A stretch of DNA of 64,000 nt. It comes from Bacteroidaceae bacterium. GTDB taxonomy: Bacteria; Bacteroidota; Bacteroidia; Bacteroidales; Bacteroidaceae. Made by a program: the position numbers and the translations under genes. The stretch is taken from the NCBI GenBank assembly GCA_017461605.1, contig JAFTXN010000006.1, positions 162,216-226,215 on the forward strand, written 5' to 3'. Each line of letters begins with the position of its first letter. Within the stretch, counting starts at the first letter, position 1. Shown here one piece after another: positions 61,905 through 64,000 of this stretch. The notes under the pieces were generated by a model. It searched no databases, was not told the origin of the DNA, and was given only the letters and a program-made list of their open reading frames with translations.

Positions 61905-62555
61905 ATGAGAACAATCCTACTGACGGCACTCTGTGCTGTAGTCATTAGCTCCCAAGCCAAGGTGGCCAACGACACGATAGACAAGTACATCATCGACAAA
62001 CAACCGATCGCGCACTTTAATGGTTCGCAACTTGTAGGCAAATACATATCGAAGTATAAGATTACCTACAAGAAAGGCAGAGGTGTGGTGGAGAGACGCC
62101 ACGTAATATCTACGGACGATGTGGTAGAGAAAGCTGTAAGGGAAATAGGAAACGGAAATGTTTCTATAGCATCTATGACTAAAAAACCGCTTATCCTGGT
62201 AGACGGTGTAGAAACCTCCCCCGCAAAATTTGCAAAGATAAAGCCCGAAGAAATCGCGCACATCGAAGTAATCAAAGACACCGATTTAGCAACCAAGCAA
62301 TGGGGCAGCAAGGGACTCAATGGAGTAATCATTGTGACTACTAAAGCATCATTGGGGAGCCAAGATACGGGAGATGTGCTCATCATCGTGGATGGCAAAG
62401 AAATCACTCCTACCCAATTTGCCAAGATGAAATACGAATACATAGAGAATGTAACTGTGCTCAAATCCGGTTCAACAGTTGCTCGGTCATATGGCAATAA
62501 AGGTCGCAATGGAGTGATTATAGTAACCACAAAAGCCGGGAAAAAGAACAAATAG
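61905..62555 (+). CDS. Exported protein with two TonB-plug-like repeats
   Basis: 216 residues, signal peptide about 1-18. Two tandem modules (about 95-147 and 158-210) each read 'LIxVDGxE...IExIKD/VLKS...YGxKGxNGVIIVTTK', the pattern of the SusC-type TonB-receptor plug, but there is no beta-barrel. The first 75 residues are unrecognised (KYKITYKKGRGVVERRHVIS). It lies 20 bp after the putative anti-sigma gene and ends at a terminator, so it closes a three-gene signalling unit. It may mimic a receptor plug to signal to the anti-sigma protein; that is inference. Confidence 0.75.
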   Translation: MRTILLTALCAVVISSQAKVANDTIDKYIIDKQPIAHFNGSQLVGKYISKYKITYKKGRGVVERRHVISTDDVVEKAVREIGNGNVSIASMTKKPLILVDGVETSPAKFAKIKPEEIAHIEVIKDTDLATKQWGSKGLNGVIIVTTKASLGSQDTGDVLIIVDGKEITPTQFAKMKYEYIENVTVLKSGSTVARSYGNKGRNGVIIVTTKAGKKNK

Positions 62556-62596
62556 GCCGGAGAACATTATATAAATCTACATAAGCCGGCATTCCC

Positions 62597-62632
62597 TACC
62601 GACATTCCATACCGGGGTGTCGGTATTTATTT
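62597..62632 (+). terminator. Terminator after the plug-repeat gene
   Basis: TACCGACA pairs perfectly with TGTCGGTA, 13-base loop, followed by TTTATTTAT. The rest of the 275-bp gap to 62831 is AT-rich with nothing I can name. Confidence 0.7.
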
Positions 62633-62830
62633 ATCGTATATCGGTTATTGAAACGCAGAAAGGAACTTAAAAAGATATTATATACATACTGCCAGAATCC
62701 CAATATCTACTTATTGGAGTTGGGACTTGTAGTTGCACCAAAAGAAATCTCAATCGCAGAAATACTACGATTGAGATCTAGTTATATAACTTTTGCAGTC
62801 GTTATCAGACACCTATAATATCATAACGGG

Positions 62831-63244
62831 TTATTGGAATATATCATCTTTGGCATATCCCTTTATTGTCTTCCCCTGCTCTATAAGGTAAAAGACAAAA
62901 TGAATTGCAAGACCAACACCCCAAGAGATAGTCGTGATAGCCAATGCACGGAGGTTCTCTGTATTCCAACCTAAGTAATACGCTGCGTATCCAATGCATA
63001 TACATATCAGATATGTTACTAAATGGAATCTGAAGCCGATGTCATGAATATCATTTTCCACCGCATCTTTTCTTCCGTAGTGCCAACCAATAAGAAACAT
63101 TAGACAAGCATATACAACAGAACATAAAGTTGTTCCTATTACACTCTGCACTCCGATATACAAATTTAGAACATATCGGAATAAGATAGTTAAAAATAAT
63201 GCGCTAATGGCAAACTGCCCCAATCTGATTGTCAAAGATTTCAT
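62831..63244 (-). CDS. Small integral membrane protein
   Basis: 137 residues with four predicted transmembrane helices (about 8-27, 34-53, 73-90 and 99-119). Similar small 2TM/4TM proteins often follow PadR-like regulators. The start lies three bases after the stop of the upstream gene, so the two are coupled. Function unknown. Confidence 0.75.
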   Translation of the reverse strand: MKSLTIRLGQFAISALFLTILFRYVLNLYIGVQSVIGTTLCSVVYACLMFLIGWHYGRKDAVENDIHDIGFRFHLVTYLICICIGYAAYYLGWNTENLRALAITTISWGVGLAIHFVFYLIEQGKTIKGYAKDDIFQ

Positions 63245-63247
63245 AGC

Positions 63248-63598
63248 TTACTTTATTAAAAGGTTAATAATACTTTCCTTGGTAAATATCAAAATATTAC
63301 GCTCAACAAAATGTTGAAATAATTGCAGACCAATATCAGTTAGATAGTAATACTTCCTATCAGGTCCTTTGCTCACTCGCTTACTATCATAAGCTACAAT
63401 TCCTAAGTGCTGGAATTTGCGTAGATTCCTATATAGACTTTGCTCTTCACAAGACATTGAGCCTTCCGACATCTTCTCAACAAATCCTTTTATATCTTCT
63501 ACACACTTACTACTTTCTTTTAGTGAAAGAAACACCCAGAAGGTAAGTTGCCCCTTTTTATAGGTTTCTTCCCAAGCATTAAGCAGTTCATTTATCAT
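63248..63598 (-). CDS. PadR-like winged-helix transcriptional regulator
   Basis: 116 residues. Starts MINELLNAWEETYKKGQLTFWVFLSLKE, the usual PadR opening helix, and has the wing RKFQHLGIVAYDSKRVSKGPDRKYYYLTDIG. The ATG at 63598 is used because the longer frame begins at a TTG inside the -7 box. PadR proteins commonly repress their own operon with a neighbouring membrane protein or efflux gene, which fits the gene just downstream. The effector is unknown. Confidence 0.82.
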   Translation of the reverse strand: MINELLNAWEETYKKGQLTFWVFLSLKESSKCVEDIKGFVEKMSEGSMSCEEQSLYRNLRKFQHLGIVAYDSKRVSKGPDRKYYYLTDIGLQLFQHFVERNILIFTKESIINLLIK

Positions 63599-63652
63599 TA
63601 AATCATTATTCACCCTTGATATATGTTTTTGTATTAAACATCTTGTATAATG

Positions 63653-63684
63653 CAAATGTACTACTACTTCTTAAATCTGCCAAA
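63653..63684 (-). promoter_or_regulatory. Promoter of the PadR-like/membrane protein operon
   Basis: On the minus strand TTTG at 63681-63684, 20 bases, TACATTTG at 63653-63660. The stretch 63685-63861 up to the rRNA terminator shows no supported gene. Confidence 0.7.
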
Positions 63685-63861
63685 TAAATTACTATTTTTT
63701 ATGTTACTATCCGATAAAACGAAATATAATCTCCCAAAAGCCACCTGAATCATCAACTGAAGTCGGACTTCTCGGAGGGTTATCTTAATAGCACACGTGC
63801 CCCTCGGTTCATTGCACCAAGCATCACAAACCAGCCGGATGACCGCCACTGAAAAGACACA

Positions 63862-63901
63862 CAAAAAAGTCCCTCATCAGCGTTGTGCTGATGAGGGACT
63901 T
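63862..63901 (-). terminator. rRNA operon terminator
   Basis: On the minus strand AAGTCCCTCATCAGC pairs perfectly over 15 bp with GCTGATGAGGGACTT, 5-base loop, followed by TTTTTGTG. It lies 10 bases after the 5S gene. Confidence 0.9.
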
Positions 63902-63911
63902 CTCAAAAAAA

Positions 63912-64000
63912 TGGCGGCGACCTACTCTCCCGCGGGTGTGCAGTACCATCGGCGCGGCCGGGCTTAACTTCTCTGTTCGGGATGGGAAGAGGTGGAACCC
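63912..64000 (-). rRNA. rrf: 5S ribosomal RNA, 5' end outside window
   Basis: The complement carries 5S landmarks: the 3' strand ending GGTCGCCGCCA, CCGCGGGAGAGTAGG loop region, and CCGAACAGAGAAGTTAAG. About 89 of roughly 110-115 bases are present; the 5' part runs off the right edge, so 23S and 16S should lie beyond it. Confidence 0.95.

Noticed and set aside
63664-63864. 66-codon minus-strand ORF between the 5S terminator and the PadR-like gene
   Set aside because: No recognisable domain, composition unlike a protein, and it spans the promoter region.

Overview
The window looks like a chromosomal segment of a Bacteroidales bacterium, most likely Prevotella or a close relative. The grounds are: the gene order yceD-rpmF-fabH-era and ftsK-lolA-trxB; many promoters of the Bacteroidetes form TTTG-N19-TAnnTTTG; an adjacent PLP aminotransferase and LolE-type permease; and several secreted proteins ending in the short 'YDLSGRRV...GIYIINGKKVVV' type of tail. 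Placement below the order is inference. Nearly all genes are ordinary chromosomal genes. I see no transposase, integrase, phage gene or CRISPR array.

Layout. 1-2605 (minus): era (cut by the left edge), fabH, rpmF and yceD. 2926-10208 (plus): tnaA, bcp, ftsK, a LolA-like gene, trxB and an NlpC/P60 lipoprotein. 10354-13900: tRNA-Ser(GCU), tRNA-Glu(CUC), a WG-repeat surface protein and a degenerate tRNA-Glu fragment. 14269-17806: a ThiE/TenI-like gene, prs and a GH27 alpha-galactosidase. 17953-21833 (minus): uvrD and cca. 21899-25480: a small lipoprotein, then nudC, a phosphohexomutase and gloA on the minus strand. 25693-31133: gph and carAB with a long leader. 31643-51209: a giant C1A-like peptidase, glnA, a lipoprotein, aspS, a 2189-residue GH89 protein with a 51-residue companion, an aminotransferase and a LolE-like permease. 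51281-56786: tRNA-Pro, then minus-strand genes for a lectin-like secreted protein, a flavoprotein, a RibD-like reductase, metA and an ABC-F ATPase. 57271-60710: a small unknown protein, a TlpA-like thioredoxin and a YgiQ radical-SAM protein. 60857-62555: an ECF sigma factor, a membrane anti-sigma candidate and a protein with two TonB-plug-like repeats. 62831-64000 (minus): a membrane protein and PadR-like regulator pair, then the 3' end of an rRNA operon (5S).

The genes serve nitrogen and carbamoyl metabolism (tnaA, carAB, glnA, metA, aminotransferase), envelope biogenesis (LolA- and LolE-like, NlpC, fabH), DNA and RNA maintenance (ftsK, uvrD, cca, aspS), and secreted glycan or protein breakdown (GH27, GH89, C1A-like peptidase).

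The most unusual content is in the intergenic DNA. Five separate gaps hold tandem arrays with a 22-bp period and palindromic cores. Two gaps hold tandem copies of an 85/86-bp cassette whose last copy supplies the promoter of the next gene. The carAB leader has the layout of a UTP-sensitive attenuator (promoter, leader ORF, U-rich tract, terminator overlapping the ORF end). CarA itself has lost the catalytic Cys and His of its glutaminase site.
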